Source: Lolium rigidum
Taxonomy: Eukaryota > Streptophyta > Magnoliopsida > Poales > Poaceae
NCBI RefSeq assembly: GCF_022539505.1
Contig: NC_061514.1
Location: forward strand, 217,829,837-217,893,836
Direction of reading: 5' to 3'
DNA: 64,000 bases
Position numbers and translations under genes: made by a program. The stretch's first letter is position 1. Every line of letters starts with the position of its first letter. The notes beneath the pieces were generated by a model that was not told the origin of the DNA, searched no databases, and saw only the letters and a program-made list of their open reading frames with translations. This document shows positions 21,241 through 32,430 of this stretch, piece after piece.

Positions 21241-24200
21241 CTACGCCTCCAAGCCGCCTGCGACACTCCTGCCGCCGCGCCTCCAAGCCTCCTGCGACGC
21301 TCTTTGCCAAGGACCTAGCCGTGGCCTTTCTCCCCCAGACACTGCTCGCGCATTCCCCCGCTCGACGACGCCGCTCCTCCTAGATTTCCATGGGCGTCGC
21401 CTGTGTTGCAAGCTCTTCAAATAGAAAAGGTACAAAATAACATGTGTTTCAATTCTATTCATGGAAATATTTTTGTAGATCATATACTTCTATTCATTAT
21501 AGATTTTGTTTTCCGTGCCTCACGATTTCAGGCTGCTAGAGAAACAGTTTAGACGGCGTTGTTTGCGGGTCAGTGAGAACAAGGAAGACCAACTCCCCCA
21601 GCCCCAGTTACCACTATTATTCTGGTAATGTCTTGATGGTTTGACATGAACAAATTGTGAGTCCTGATTTTTATAACTGGTTTGTATGAAAACTGGTTCG
21701 ACATGCCTTAGATATCTGATCGTTCACTCAGACACCAGTTTATTATGTTGTAAGTAAGCTTGTAGTATCTAAATGCTAATATCCTTAACTTGAAACATAA
21801 TTATAAGTTTGTGGTGCCTAAACGGTAACACCTGGAGCTATATATCATGCTTATCTTTTCAGATGCATATTGTGATTCGTATATTTTTTGGAAAATTTGT
21901 CAGCCTGTTTTCTTAAACAAAGTTCTAAATAACAATAGTTCGTTGGCATTGTGAGTGAGTTTATTTGATAACAGGGAATCGTGGAAGCTCACGACCCAGA
22001 ACTACAGGAGAGGAAAAGCAAGCGATACCATTTTTTTAAGGTAAAACATCAGGTGCTCTGCTCATTCAGTTGAGGAGAAAGAATAAGTTCAGTTTATAAG
22101 CTAGAGAGGGACTAGCTGGTAGAGAAAAGAACGAAAAAGAAACCAGCCATAAGACCAACGCTGACTACTCGCCGAGTTCAGGCTCCATGCCTGGCTCGTT
22201 CTCTCAAATTTCTCCTGCAGATATGAGCCTAGCAGCAGATCGTCTTTAATCATCTCCATAACCTGGTGCTCATTGCTGGACGTGTTTTGAAAGACCCTCC
22301 TGCCAAAAGAGCTATACCATTACTTTAGCAGAAGTTGTTTCATCTTTGGTGGCTTGGTCTGATGCAATGAGATCGAAAAGGTCAGTATATGCAGAGTAAT
22401 AATCTGTATGGGTATACAATTTTTTTTCTTCTTCCCAGCTTTAGCATCTCATTAGATATCATGTTTTTACATGGTTACAATGCATGCAAATTCACTCAGG
22501 TGATCATGTATGCATGAGTCGAGACAATGATATTTGGTTGGTTCATGTTGAACATAACATATAACCGTGCATGATTTTGATGGATGACTGAAACGGAAGT
22601 TGTGGCATGTGCTCTTTTATTAGGGTATTATTTCATACATTGAAAAATGGTGTGTTTGGACTCTAGATACTTGTTACAATTTTTTCTGATATAAGTATAC
22701 TCAAAAGTTTGTTGAAGGATAGCAGGGCACACAACACTATTCAGAATAAATTGCATATTGTTTCTTAACATTTTGGAATGGATTGTTGCCTCCTGGACTG
22801 TAAGGAGTAACTTTGAGTTCCTGGTCATGTCAGTGCAATTTTGTCTTTTTTTCCTAGACACGGTACTGTGGGCTGATAATTCATAATTCAGTGATGACAC
22901 GTCACACAAACACTTTGAAGATCACAACGTGCATACATATGTCCTGCACCGCTCCAGGACTAAGTGTGTCATAACAGGTTGATACTAGAGTAATTGATCT
23001 TAAAAACAGGTTAAGTGTCCAAGACTTTAAGCCTGTGAGTTTCTTTCAAATTTTAGCTATTATATAGTTTACCTATTCATAAAATGACTAAGTGAACCGT
23101 TTGATCCAGAAAAACATATATAATTTAATTTTCTAGAACATTGTGTTAAAATTGCCCCGCGAAATTGTGAAATTTCTTTCAATAGAAGCACAATAAAGGT
23201 AGAAAAATTGCTGTCAAGACATGATTAAAAACTAGACAGTCAACAAATGAAGGAAGAAGAAACATGCTACTCCATCCGTATGACTATTTGGTCTAACTTA
23301 TAAAACCTCTAGAATCTTATAATCTTCTTTGTTTAAATTCTTATATGAATTTTAATACAAGTTAGTAGTCAAATTTACATCTTACAAACCTGTAGCGTTT
23401 ATGTGTGCTTCTACTTTATTGTTGTGCACATGGCGACTTATGTGCTATGGATGTTGGTTCTCCTATTGATTGTTCAAGATTTAAACAATTAAAATTTCAA
23501 TGCCATATTCTTCATGTGTCATTTAAATGATTTTACCCTTATCTAATCATTGAATTTAGTACGATGTTGCTACACATAGCGTTTCTTCATGAATATCTTT
23601 TAAATTTCTGGTATGGTGCCTATATGTGCAGCATTTGTTAGAGCTGGCAGCATTCTTTTCTAATTGCAGATTTTGATGAGGCCCCACCTTTAAACAAGTT
23701 AGATGAACAATCTATGGTAAGCTACATTATCCACAACCTAATCTTGTAGTTTTGTGATATATCTTGTCATTTTTTCAAATGTGTACATTACTTTGTATTA
23801 AAATCTTCTCAATGGCTGAGAACTGGCTTTGGACTCAATTTATTGGCTGCATTGTGTGATCTTTAGTTAACATTCTGATACATGTTATGGAAGACAGATA
23901 AAACGAAAAGTCAAAGAAATGTCGGCGAACAAGTTTATGATGCATGGAGGTAACAAGCAATGAAGGAATAAAGGATCAAGCTCTATTGTCATTTGTGCAA
24001 AAGAAATAGGAAGGAAGAAATAAAAGGTGTTTTTTCCTCCAGTTTGCCCTTCACCGGGGCTACATCAAGTGTTGTTTGGGTTTTTTACGCTTACATCGGT
24101 TGTCAGATAAGCTAAAACACTCTGATTTTCCCATATCTGATAGTTTTGTTTTTTTGCTTCCTAGGGAATTGGCACAACAATGTTGGTAAGCTGAGTTTTT

Positions 24201-24390
24201 TAAAACCTCTCTATAGAGCATTCTGGAATGATCCAATTTTCAGCATTGTGTATGCTTTGCATGTATATTGTATGTGAACCAGTTCTAATGGAATCATAAT
24301 TTTCACTATTATCTATCTAAACACATATTGTTTGACACATGCATTTGCATATGCATCATTACTAATTATTAGTTGAAAATTATAATACGT
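21241..24390. other. Helitron interior, AT-rich, intron-like
   Basis: About 3.1 kb of AT-rich sequence with possible splice sites but no ORF over about 95 residues and no recognised exon. It is compatible with introns of a captured, decayed gene. No function can be assigned. Confidence 0.35.
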
Positions 24391-24414
24391 GCGTGGCACG
24401 TGCACCTTTACTAG
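24387..24414 (+). other. second Helitron-type 3' terminus inside the Helitron
   Basis: ACGTGC-GTG-GCACGT hairpin followed by GCACCTTTACTAG and then T (24415): a hairpin a few bases before CTAG, the hallmark of a Helitron 3' end. It lies 965 bp upstream of the terminus that the flanking satellite proves was used. Confidence 0.6.
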
Positions 24415-25133
24415 TGTTGGAAGGATATGAGCGCCACAAGCAGCTCCACGGTGCAAGAGTTGCAGCTCCGCAGGTCTGTCTGCGCTGTTCCGTGGCATCC
24501 GGTCGCGCCCATTCCAGGCGCGGCGAGGTCTCCCTCTATATGCTCGCTACTTTCACCTCTGTAGTGATCCTGGAGCTTCGCTCGTACCCGGTTGAGCCGC
24601 AGGTGGAGCAGCAGCATGAGCTTCCTCCATGGTGCAATTGCGTGGAACAGGCAGATACTCTACTTTGGAGCTGCAGTGGAGGCCCGATTGTGTAGCTATT
24701 GAAGGTTGTTTATTTGGTAGGCCTGGCCTCTGTTCCGGAAACTGTTCCCTGAAGATGGGCTGGTCTGAATATTCAAAGACATGGAGTGCGGGCCGATTCA
24801 ATAAAAAAAAACTCGAGGTTGTTTCTGCATAATGACTGCTTCAGACACTTTTTTAGGATCGGAGGGAGTATTTGTTTGTGTAGATTGTTGGGTTATGGAA
24901 TTCAGGCGATTTTGGGAGTATTTTACGTAGCAAATGCTACACGAGACTACACCCACGAGCAATTTGCAATAATAACCAATTGAAGTTGATACTGTTTTTT
25001 GTGACTTCTTCACATTATGAGCAAATTTGATACCCCCTTCATACCGACCTATGGAGGTATTACGCTTTCCAAGAAACAACTTTAACTAACAATTTGGTCA
25101 ATAAAATATAGGATATAAATTATAAAAATTATA
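24415..25133. other. segment between the two Helitron termini
   Basis: Contains short open frames on both strands (24393-24801) and the remains of a Stowaway end (GATCGGAGGGAGTA, near 24858). No identifiable gene. It may be sequence gained by read-through past the first terminus. Confidence 0.4.
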
Positions 25134-25257
25134 CTTCCTCCGTCCCACCAAAAGTGTCTCAACGTTTTAAAAAATTAGATGTATCTACCAACTAGATAGT
25201 GTCTAGATATATTCAAATTTCGATAAAGTTGAGAGACTTTTGGTGGCACGGAGGGAG
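25134..25257 (+). mobile_element. Stowaway-type MITE
   Basis: 124 bp with terminal inverted repeats CTTCCTCCGTCCCACC and its complement ending GGCACGGAGGGAG, flanked by TA on both sides (25132-25133 and 25258-25259). These are the Tc1/Mariner MITE hallmarks. It is inserted inside the Helitron. Confidence 0.92.
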
Positions 25258-25350
25258 TACTGTTGAAAAGTTTTTTTTGAATACGAACGCAATGGCAAAA
25301 AAACTTCAGAGATGGCATGGTTGATGACGATCTCGAAAAGAAGAGATGAA

Positions 25351-25379
25351 AACGCGGCAACGCGCGGGCACTTAGCTAG
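25351..25379 (+). other. 3' terminus of the Helitron
   Basis: AACGCGGCAACGCG forms a 4-bp GC stem with a GCAA loop, followed by CGGGCACTTAGCTAG. Host T follows at 25380. Confidence 0.85.
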
Positions 25380-26150
25380 TATATTGAAATATACGCACGA
25401 ATGATATGCAAGGTATGCCATGCGCGCATGCACACTAATTAATTATATATATATTATGAGACAACTTAATCAAATGTGTTTTCATTCGAGATTGAGAACT
25501 TGTCAAAATTCAAGTTAATTAATTTATCAGCGCTAATTAGTTGGTCGCCTGCTTGATGCGCAATTAAGTGTCGTTGGCCTATATATGTAGGGTTTAATTA
25601 GGGTTAGGGTTAGGGTTAGTTTTAATTAGGGTATAGGGTCTAGGGTTCAGGGTTTAGTGTTTAGGGTTTAGGGTTTAGTGTTTATGTTTTTGGTTTTAGG
25701 GTTTAGTGTTTAGGGTTTAGGGTTTAGTGTTTAGGGTGTTTAAGGATTAGGATTAGGGTTTTAGGGTTTTATGGTTTAAGGTTTAGGGATCATCGATCGA
25801 GTGCGCACACACATTATTAGAGGCACCCGCGCCTTTGCGCATAAAGTGCATGCGTATATATATAAGTGTGTTTCTTGGCCACCAACGATATATAGATCGA
25901 GAGATAGAGATTGAAATCCCCAAGAATATGTTCAAATATACGCACACACACATGAATTATTAGAGGCACCTACGCCTTTGCGCATAAAGTGCCATGCATA
26001 TGTGTGTTCTTCTGGCCACCAACGATAGATCGAGAGAGATAGATAGATTGAAATCCCCAAGAATTAGAGGACCCCCTTGCACAAGTGTTGGCCATCTATA
26101 TATAATATGAATCCCAATAATGTTCCTACATGATAGGGCATATGTGTGAA
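25380..26150 (+). repeat. telomere-like satellite, right block
   Basis: Resumes the satellite exactly where 16586 left it: TATATTGAAATATACGCACG, ATGAGACAACTTAATC, then TTTAGGG variants and another GATCATCGATCGAG spacer near 25789. It decays after about 25950. Confidence 0.9.
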
Positions 26151-26510
26151 GCAATTTTTTTCGAGAACTTGTAAAGATTCAAATTTATCAGTGCTAATGG
26201 AATCTAGTGCACATTAGAGGACCCCCTTGCACACGTGTTGGCCATCTATGTATAGTTTGAATCCCAATAATGTTCATACATGATAGGCTATATGTGAATC
26301 AATTTTTTCTTCCAAGAACTTGTCAAGATTCAAATTTATCGGTGCTAATGGAAACTAGTGCGCACTAGACGAGCCCCTTGCGCAAGTGCTAGCCTTTACA
26401 TATAGTTTAAAACTCAAGAATGTTCATACATGATAGGCCATATGTGCAAAGGAATTTTTTCCCCGTGAACTTGTCAAAATTCAAGTTTATCGGTGCAAAT
26501 GGAAACTAGT
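26150..26510 (+). repeat. ~125-bp tandem repeat at the satellite edge
   Basis: Three diverged units of GAACTTGTCAAGATTCAAATTTATCGGTGC, GGAAACTAGTGC and GTTCATACATGATAGGCCATATGTG. The first words also occur in the satellite itself (GAACTTGTCAAGATTCAAG), so this is a derived variant. Confidence 0.75.
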
Positions 26511-27630
26511 CCAAAAAATTACATAGAGGTCCAAGAGAACTAGACAATAACTAATAGGACCTGCAACTTTACAAAAAGGACCCCAAAACATATAGAAGAA
26601 AATCAATCGAGTCCTTCCGGACCGCACATCGGATCTCTCGCTCCGCATCCTTTCCGAGCAACTCCGTCGCCGGGGACGCACCACTTGGGACGGTGTCGCC
26701 GGTAGTCGCCGGGACGAAGGAGAAGAAGGGCCTCGAGCAACGGCATATTGGCTCCGAGAAGGGCCGCTGAAAGGCCAAGATGTTCACGGGCAAGACGGAT
26801 GACGCCGTCGTATGCCCCGAGCTTGTGAACGTTAGCAGCTTGACTTCCCCATTGGCCAGATCTGAAGCACTGACCAAAGCAAGCCTCACCATTAGCGCCA
26901 TCACCTTGATGGCACCAGATCGGGGTTTGGTCGGCAAGATCCGCCAGATTCACCATAGGCCAGATCTGAAGCCGATGACGAGATCCCCGACTCCATTGCG
27001 CCATTCTGCTCATGGGAAACACTGGATCTAAGCTTACAACAACATGAACTCCCTCGGATCCAAATTAACTGAATCAACTTTGCTTATCTAAATATGGATG
27101 TATCCACACATGTTTTTTACTCGAGATACATACACGTCTAAGGAAAGTTGAATCAATTAATTTAGTTCGGAGGGTGTACGATATACAGAGAGAAGTCGGC
27201 CTCGTCTCCGGCCGACGAGGCTGCCGGAGAGAAGGGGGAGAGTTTCCAGGGGAGTGGGAGAGACTCGAGAGAGAAAGAGAAGAGGAAGAAATGAGAGCTC
27301 CCTGGGGAAGAACATTATTTTTGTCCTCGTAGCTTGAAACTGAAAATTTCGGCCGCGCGCCAAATCATCCCGCCGCATCCATTCGAAAATCCCGTGACCA
27401 GTTTTACCCTTTTAACCCTGGTCCGGAAGCTACAACCCACCGACCATGGAGGGCTCATTCGGTAACAATGAAATATCTTGCCTAGATCCCGAACCCTCCC
27501 CACAGGTCCACACCCACCCACCAACCATTCGCCCCATTAGCTCAAAAATACTCTCACACGCCAAAGCTCTGACTCTCTACTCGTACTAGATCCGCTTCAC
27601 CGCCGGCATACTCCTCCACAGCGTAGCCTT
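26511..27630. other. unidentified GC-rich segment
   Basis: Open frames exist on the minus strand at 26569-27022 and on both strands elsewhere, but they overlap in several phases and show no known domain. It could be the 5' region of the CACTA-2 gene or a captured fragment. Confidence 0.35.
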
Positions 27631-27677
27631 GATCGTGTTGGTTGTCCACCCACCTGATCCGCTCCCCCGCCGCCCTA

Positions 27678-27773
27678 GCCACCGACGGATCTGCTTCACC
27701 GCCGACCTCGCCACCGACGGATCTGCTTCACCGCCGACCTTGCCACCGACGGATCTGCTTCACCGCCGACCTC
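27678..27773 (+). repeat. 32-bp tandem triplication
   Basis: GCCACCGACGGATCTGCTTC begins at 27678, 27710 and 27742, three near-perfect 32-bp units in GC-rich, leader-like sequence. Confidence 0.9.
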
Positions 27774-29090
27774 ATCCACAGCGTAGAAATCAACGCCTTT
27801 CCTGCCGACGCACCGGATCCTCTCCAACGGAACCGTGCCTACTTCACCGCGGCCCCCCCCTCCACAGAAGCCGATCTATTCCACCGACTAACTCGGCGCA
27901 GCGGCTGTATCAACTTCACCGAATCCCTTGCCAGCCAACCAGATCTGCTTCACTAACGCCCGCTTCTACTGAAACAGGGTCGACTGATCGTCTCCCGCGT
28001 TCGCCGCCGCTGGAATGCAAGTTGCCGCCCCGTCCACCCCGCCGCAGCTTGGTTAGTACGCTGGCCCGTTAGATCGCGGTGTTTCTTTAGCCATGTTTTG
28101 TGTAGTTATTTGCAGATCTCATATGCCATTAAATTTCTTGATGTGTTACTTCACATGAAGTTCGTTTAAATATTGTACAGTACCAAAGCATTATCCGGTC
28201 GCTACCATCATGTTCATTCTACTAACACCTGTGTGCATCCACATATTTATAGGGGACCCATTCATTTGCTGCCAACTGTTTTTGTACTGCATGCTATTCC
28301 TTTTATAGTCATGCTATGGGCATTTCCAATCTGGTTGTTCTTATACCACGTCATTAGCTCACCGCTAGCCGCTAGTTGTTTTCTCGTGTCTGCTATTCTC
28401 ACACTGCTTTTATAATCATGCTATGTGCATTTCCAATCTGCTTGCTCTTATACCTCATCTTTAGCTTATAGCTATTTTTTTCCATGAATGCTCCTGTCGC
28501 ACAGCTTGTATAGTTATTGCTGCGTGCATGTCTGGTCTTTGTATTATCGTAGATTAACTTGTCAATGTTATTTTTCCTAGGGATTGATCATGCGAACCAC
28601 TTATTAGAATATCCAACATTAATAGCGGGGACGCTAGGGAAGGTTGGAATCTGAGTTCTTGGTTGGTAACTTTGGCAGTTTACTTCCGTTATTATCTATA
28701 ACCTATATGAATTGTTCCTTAGGCAAGAGATTAACACTTGGAACCCTGCTATAGCAATGTCATCCATGCTTTACTATGTTTCTGCCTATTTGATATGCTT
28801 GTCTTGGAGCAACTGGGAAGGTGATTTGAACTTGACATTTGGTCATTCTTAATGCCAGTTTACTTTATGTGGAAAACCTTGGCATTACCCTACTCTAAAT
28901 CTGAATGTCTGAAATTCTTATCTCATGCAAAGCAACATCTAGTTGGTTTTAATATGATATCTGGCAAATATTGGCTTATTCATTTGGCAGCTCAAGTTTT
29001 TTGTTATTTGAAACCAGCTGACTTGGTCTTAAATGTGATATCTAAACACGGATTAAGAACAATGGAGCGGGAGGATTAGCATTTCACTTG
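27774..29090. other. leader and intron-like sequence of CACTA-2
   Basis: GC-rich to about 28070, then AT-rich and T-rich with no supported ORF. The pattern of a GC-rich leader followed by intron-like sequence fits the 5' part of a transposon gene whose small exons follow at 29106. No domain recognised. Confidence 0.35.
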
Positions 29091-29105
29091 ATGGCTGAAC
29101 CTAAA

Positions 29106-29163
29106 ATGACAGGCATGTCGACCACGACTAGTGCACGCAAGAGAAGGACTCGCAGCGAGCCAG
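29106..29163 (+). pseudogene. possible first coding exon of a CACTA-2 gene
   Basis: An ATG opens a frame reading MTGMSTTTSARKRRTRSEP with a basic, nuclear-localisation-like patch, ending at a GTATGT donor-like site. The small exon-like units that follow use similar donors (GTAAGT). The gene cannot be reconstructed from what is visible and I do not recognise the product; the assignment to CACTA-2 rests on position. Confidence 0.35.
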
Positions 29164-29214
29164 TATGTTCGCTACATGTCGTTATCCGATCTCTACATTG
29201 CGTAATACATGTTT

Positions 29215-29700
29215 GAATAGTCAATTGTTGTAACTATTTTTGCAATATTACCGGAATGCATTTTTAGTGAAGCATTCATCATTAGAAGATAGTCGCCAAA
29301 GCGACCTGTGCAACATTATGATGTAAGTCTGCTTAGTACAAGTTCCATACATTGTCTTATTTATGCAACTTGTTATTATCTTATATCTACATTGCATAAT
29401 AAATGTTTGAATAGTTCACTGTTGTAACTATGTTTACAATATTACTAGAATGCAGTTGTAATGAAGAAGTCCTTAGTAGAAGATAGAGCGCAAAAAAGTT
29501 CCGGCGTGAGCCTATGCAACGATATAATGTAAGTCCGCGCTTAGTACTTGTGACTATCTCATATCGACAATGCTTAATACATGTTTGCATAGTTCATCGT
29601 TTAACTCTTTTTGCATTATTATCGAATGCGGTTCGATGAAGCAATCTTCATTAGAAGAGAGGCCCACAAAAAGTTCCGATCTTTCTTCTCATGCATCCTC
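29215..29700 (+). repeat. three tandem exon/intron units of a CACTA-2 gene
   Basis: About 190-bp units, each with an exon-like part (MK.SSLEE…QKSS…, encoded near 29270, 29460 and 29635), a GTAAGT donor in the first two, and an intron-like part sharing CATGTTTGAATAGTTCA and TGTAACTATGTTTACAATATTA. Local duplication has multiplied one small exon with its intron. Confidence 0.6.
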
Positions 29701-30030
29701 TCATAGGCTGTCAACCTAGACCATTCCTTTCATCAAACAGATGAACATCTCAAGGTCTGTACTTTTTAAAAGACATGGTATTGTCGCTTTAAGGTCTCAG
29801 AATCGATATGTTGACCAAGAGTACACAAGATTCAATCAAGGTGATTGCCAAATGTCAACATGTTATTGATGATGCTAATAGAAGTCCTCAATGATTCTAT
29901 GTATTTTTTTTATTTGGGCACATTAATTGCCTTGTAATTTTCCTAGTTATTTTATTTGTGTATGTAATTGTGTGTATCATTGATATCAGATTTTAGGCTC
30001 ATGAAATTTAATGCAAGTTGACTAGTCAAA
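29701..30030. other. AT-rich 3' region before the subterminal array
   Basis: No ORF. Reads like 3'-UTR or intergenic sequence of the element. Confidence 0.35.
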
Positions 30031-30039
30031 CAACCAGGG

Positions 30040-31010
30040 CCCTAAAACAGATTGGGCCGGCCCATTAACAGTAGTGTGGGACCCACTTTCATTTTGGGCC
30101 GGCTCACTTACTTATTGGGCCGGCCTGTTAACAGGAAAGTGGGACCCACCTGTGCTTTTGGCCCAACCCACTATCTTGTTGGGCCGGCCCACTTGCTACA
30201 TGATGGACCCCACATACTAAATGGGCCGGCCCTTTAAAGGAAAGTGGGACCCACCTATGTTTTTGGCCCGGCCCACTAGCGTGTTGGGCCGGCCCACTTG
30301 CTATATGGTGGACCCCACATACTAAATGGGCCGGCCCTTTAACTGGAAAGTGGGACCCACCTGTGCTTTTGGCCCGGCCCACTATCTTGTTGGGCCGGCC
30401 CACTTGCTATATGGTGGACCCCACATTCTAAATGGGCCGGCCCTTTAACTGGAAAGTGGGACCCACCTGTGTTTTTGGCCCGGCCCACTATCTTGTTGGG
30501 CCGGCCCACTTGCTATAAGGTGGACCCCACATACTAAATGGGCCGGCCCATTAACAGGAAAGTGGGACCCACCTGCGCTTTTGGCCCGGCCCACTGGCTT
30601 GGTGGGCCGGCCCATTTGATCTAATGTGGACCCCACGTACTAAATGGGCCGGCCCGATAGCGGAGACGGTGGGACCCACATGCTAATTGGGCCGACCCAA
30701 TAACTTCTTGGGCCGGCCCACTTGCTTTAATGTGGACCCCACTTGGTAAATGGGCCGGCCCGATAACAGGAAAGTGGGTCCCACATGTTTTGTGGGTCGG
30801 CCCTTTTGCTCGTTGACCGGTCAAACGAGTGCATTCGGCCCGGCCCACATGCTTAGTGGGCCGTCCCATTAAAGTTTTGACCGATCAACCTTAGAGGTTA
30901 GGCCCGGCCCACGTAACTAATGGACCAGCCCAGCTATATAGTTGATCGGTCAAACTAAGTCAGCTGGCCCGACCCGCAAACTTAATGGGCCGGCCCGCTT
31001 AAGACGTGGC
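30040..31010 (+). repeat. subterminal palindrome array of CACTA-2 (TGGGCCGGCCCA and GTGGGACCCAC)
   Basis: About 50-100-bp units, repeated more than ten times. Each contains the perfect palindrome TGGGCCGGCCCA (or a one-base variant) and the near-palindrome GTGGGACCCAC. Its position just inside the terminal repeat at 31304 is that of a CACTA subterminal array. Both words equal plant TCP/site II type motifs (GTGGGNCCCAC, TGGGCC), which is established for host promoters. Binding here is inference. Confidence 0.85.
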
Positions 31011-31290
31011 AGGCCTCGTGTGGGCCTACCATCTACCACCGGGTTTCAGCGGTTAACGCCGTTAACTGCCAGTTAACGGCGTATGTCGCGTGTTAGTTTG
31101 CATGAAGTCAGCATCAACGGGCTCCCGGAAACACTTCTGCAACGGTCCGATTTTCCGTGGCGGAAGGGCGCCCTAGCGCGACGGACCGAAAAAATCGTCG
31201 TAGGACTTTGCCTGACGCACTTTAGACAATAGAACCCATATCATCGGATTAGGCCCATAGCGGACGATTTTGAGACGTTGTCTATCAGAA
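31011..31290. other. terminal non-repetitive part of CACTA-2
   Basis: Includes GGTTAACGCCGTTAAC-type inverted words near 31051-31080 and then unique sequence up to the terminal repeat. No gene. Confidence 0.5.
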
Positions 31291-31304
31291 CTTTTCTTGT
31301 AGTG
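31291..31304 (-). repeat. terminal inverted repeat of CACTA-2
   Basis: CTTTTCTTGTAGTG on the plus strand, which read from the end is CACTACAAGAAAAG, the canonical grass CACTA terminus. The base after it continues an LTR of element B in mid-sequence, which proves this is an insertion boundary. Predicted 3-bp duplication: ATC (31305-31307). Confidence 0.88.
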
Positions 31305-32430
31305 ATCAAGATTATTAATTATGTAGGCATGTTTTCCATATATAGTCATACGTGCTCGCAATGAGAAACTTGTACAACATCTTTTGTCCTACCAGCCGGT
31401 GGCAACCGGGCCTCAGTGGAATCTACTGGAAATTAAGGTACTCCTTTTAATAGAGCACCGGAGCAAAGCATTAACACTTGGTGAAAACATGTGATCCTCA
31501 TACCTACGCCTTCCCCTCCAGTTATCCCAGTTGCTGTCACTATGGGGCCTCGGGTTCCGGACATAGACACGTGCAAACAACTTGTAGATACAATCTAAGC
31601 AATAAGTATAGAGCTTAAATCTAAGATCATGCCACTCGGGCCCTAGTGACAAGCATTAAACACAACAAGACTGCAGCAACAATAACTTCACAAACTTTAT
31701 AGATAGACTAATCATAATGTAACAATCCATCGGATCCCGACAAACACAACACCTATTACATCAGATGAATCTCAATCATGTAAGGCAGCTCATGAGATCA
31801 TTGTATTGAAGTACATGGGGGAGAGAATACCAACTAGCTACAACTAGAACCCGTAGTCCATGGGGGAACTACTCACGGAGCATGATGGTGGCAGTGGCGT
31901 TGATGGAGATGGCTTCCGGAGGCACTTCCCCGTCCCGGCAGGGTTTCGGAATAGAGAATTCTGTCCCGCGAAACGGAGTTTCGCGATGGTGGCGGTGCCC
32001 CTGGAGTCTTTCTGGAGTTTCGTCAATTGGTATCGCGTTTTTAGGTCGAAAGGACTTATATAGGCGAAGAGTCGGAGCCGGAAGGGCGCCAGGGCTCCCT
32101 CCCCATAGGCCGGCGCGGCCAGGGTGGAGCCCGCGCGGCCCTGTCGTGTGGGGCCCCCCTGGCCCATCTTCGTCTCCCCTTCGGTGTTCTGGAATCTTCC
32201 GGGAAAAATAAGGTTCTGGGCGTTGATTTCGTCCGATTCCGAGAATATTGCCCAAACAGCCTTTCCGGAACCAAAAACAACGAAAACGAGAACCGGCACT
32301 TCGGCATCTTGTTAATAGGTTAGTTCCGGAAAACGCATAAAAACATTATAAAGTGCGAGCAAAACATGTAAGTATTGTCATAAAACAAGCATGGAACATC
32401 AGAAATTGTAGGTACGTTGGAGACGTATCA
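31305..32430 (-). repeat. 3' LTR of element B, truncated by CACTA-2
   Basis: Matches 36854-37983 of the other LTR. The last 405 bp (equivalent to 36449-36853) are missing because CACTA-2 inserted here. TATA-like sequence (TATATAAG on the minus strand) near 32055-32062. Confidence 0.9.

Larger units (their letters stand above)
16587..25379 (+). mobile_element. Helitron (8,793 bp) with precise ends
   Basis: The 5' end is TCTTTACTACTA, matching the TC start of grass Helitrons. The 3' end is CTAG, 12 bp downstream of a CGCG-GCAA-CGCG hairpin. Insertion is between host A (16586) and T (25380). Removing the element rejoins CAAATA to TATATTGAAATATA, which restores the uninterrupted satellite seen at 12076-12100. 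I find no Rep/helicase ORF, so it is non-autonomous. It carries minisatellites, intron-like AT-rich sequence and a Stowaway MITE. Orientation is set by the 5' TC and 3' hairpin plus CTAG. Confidence 0.88.
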
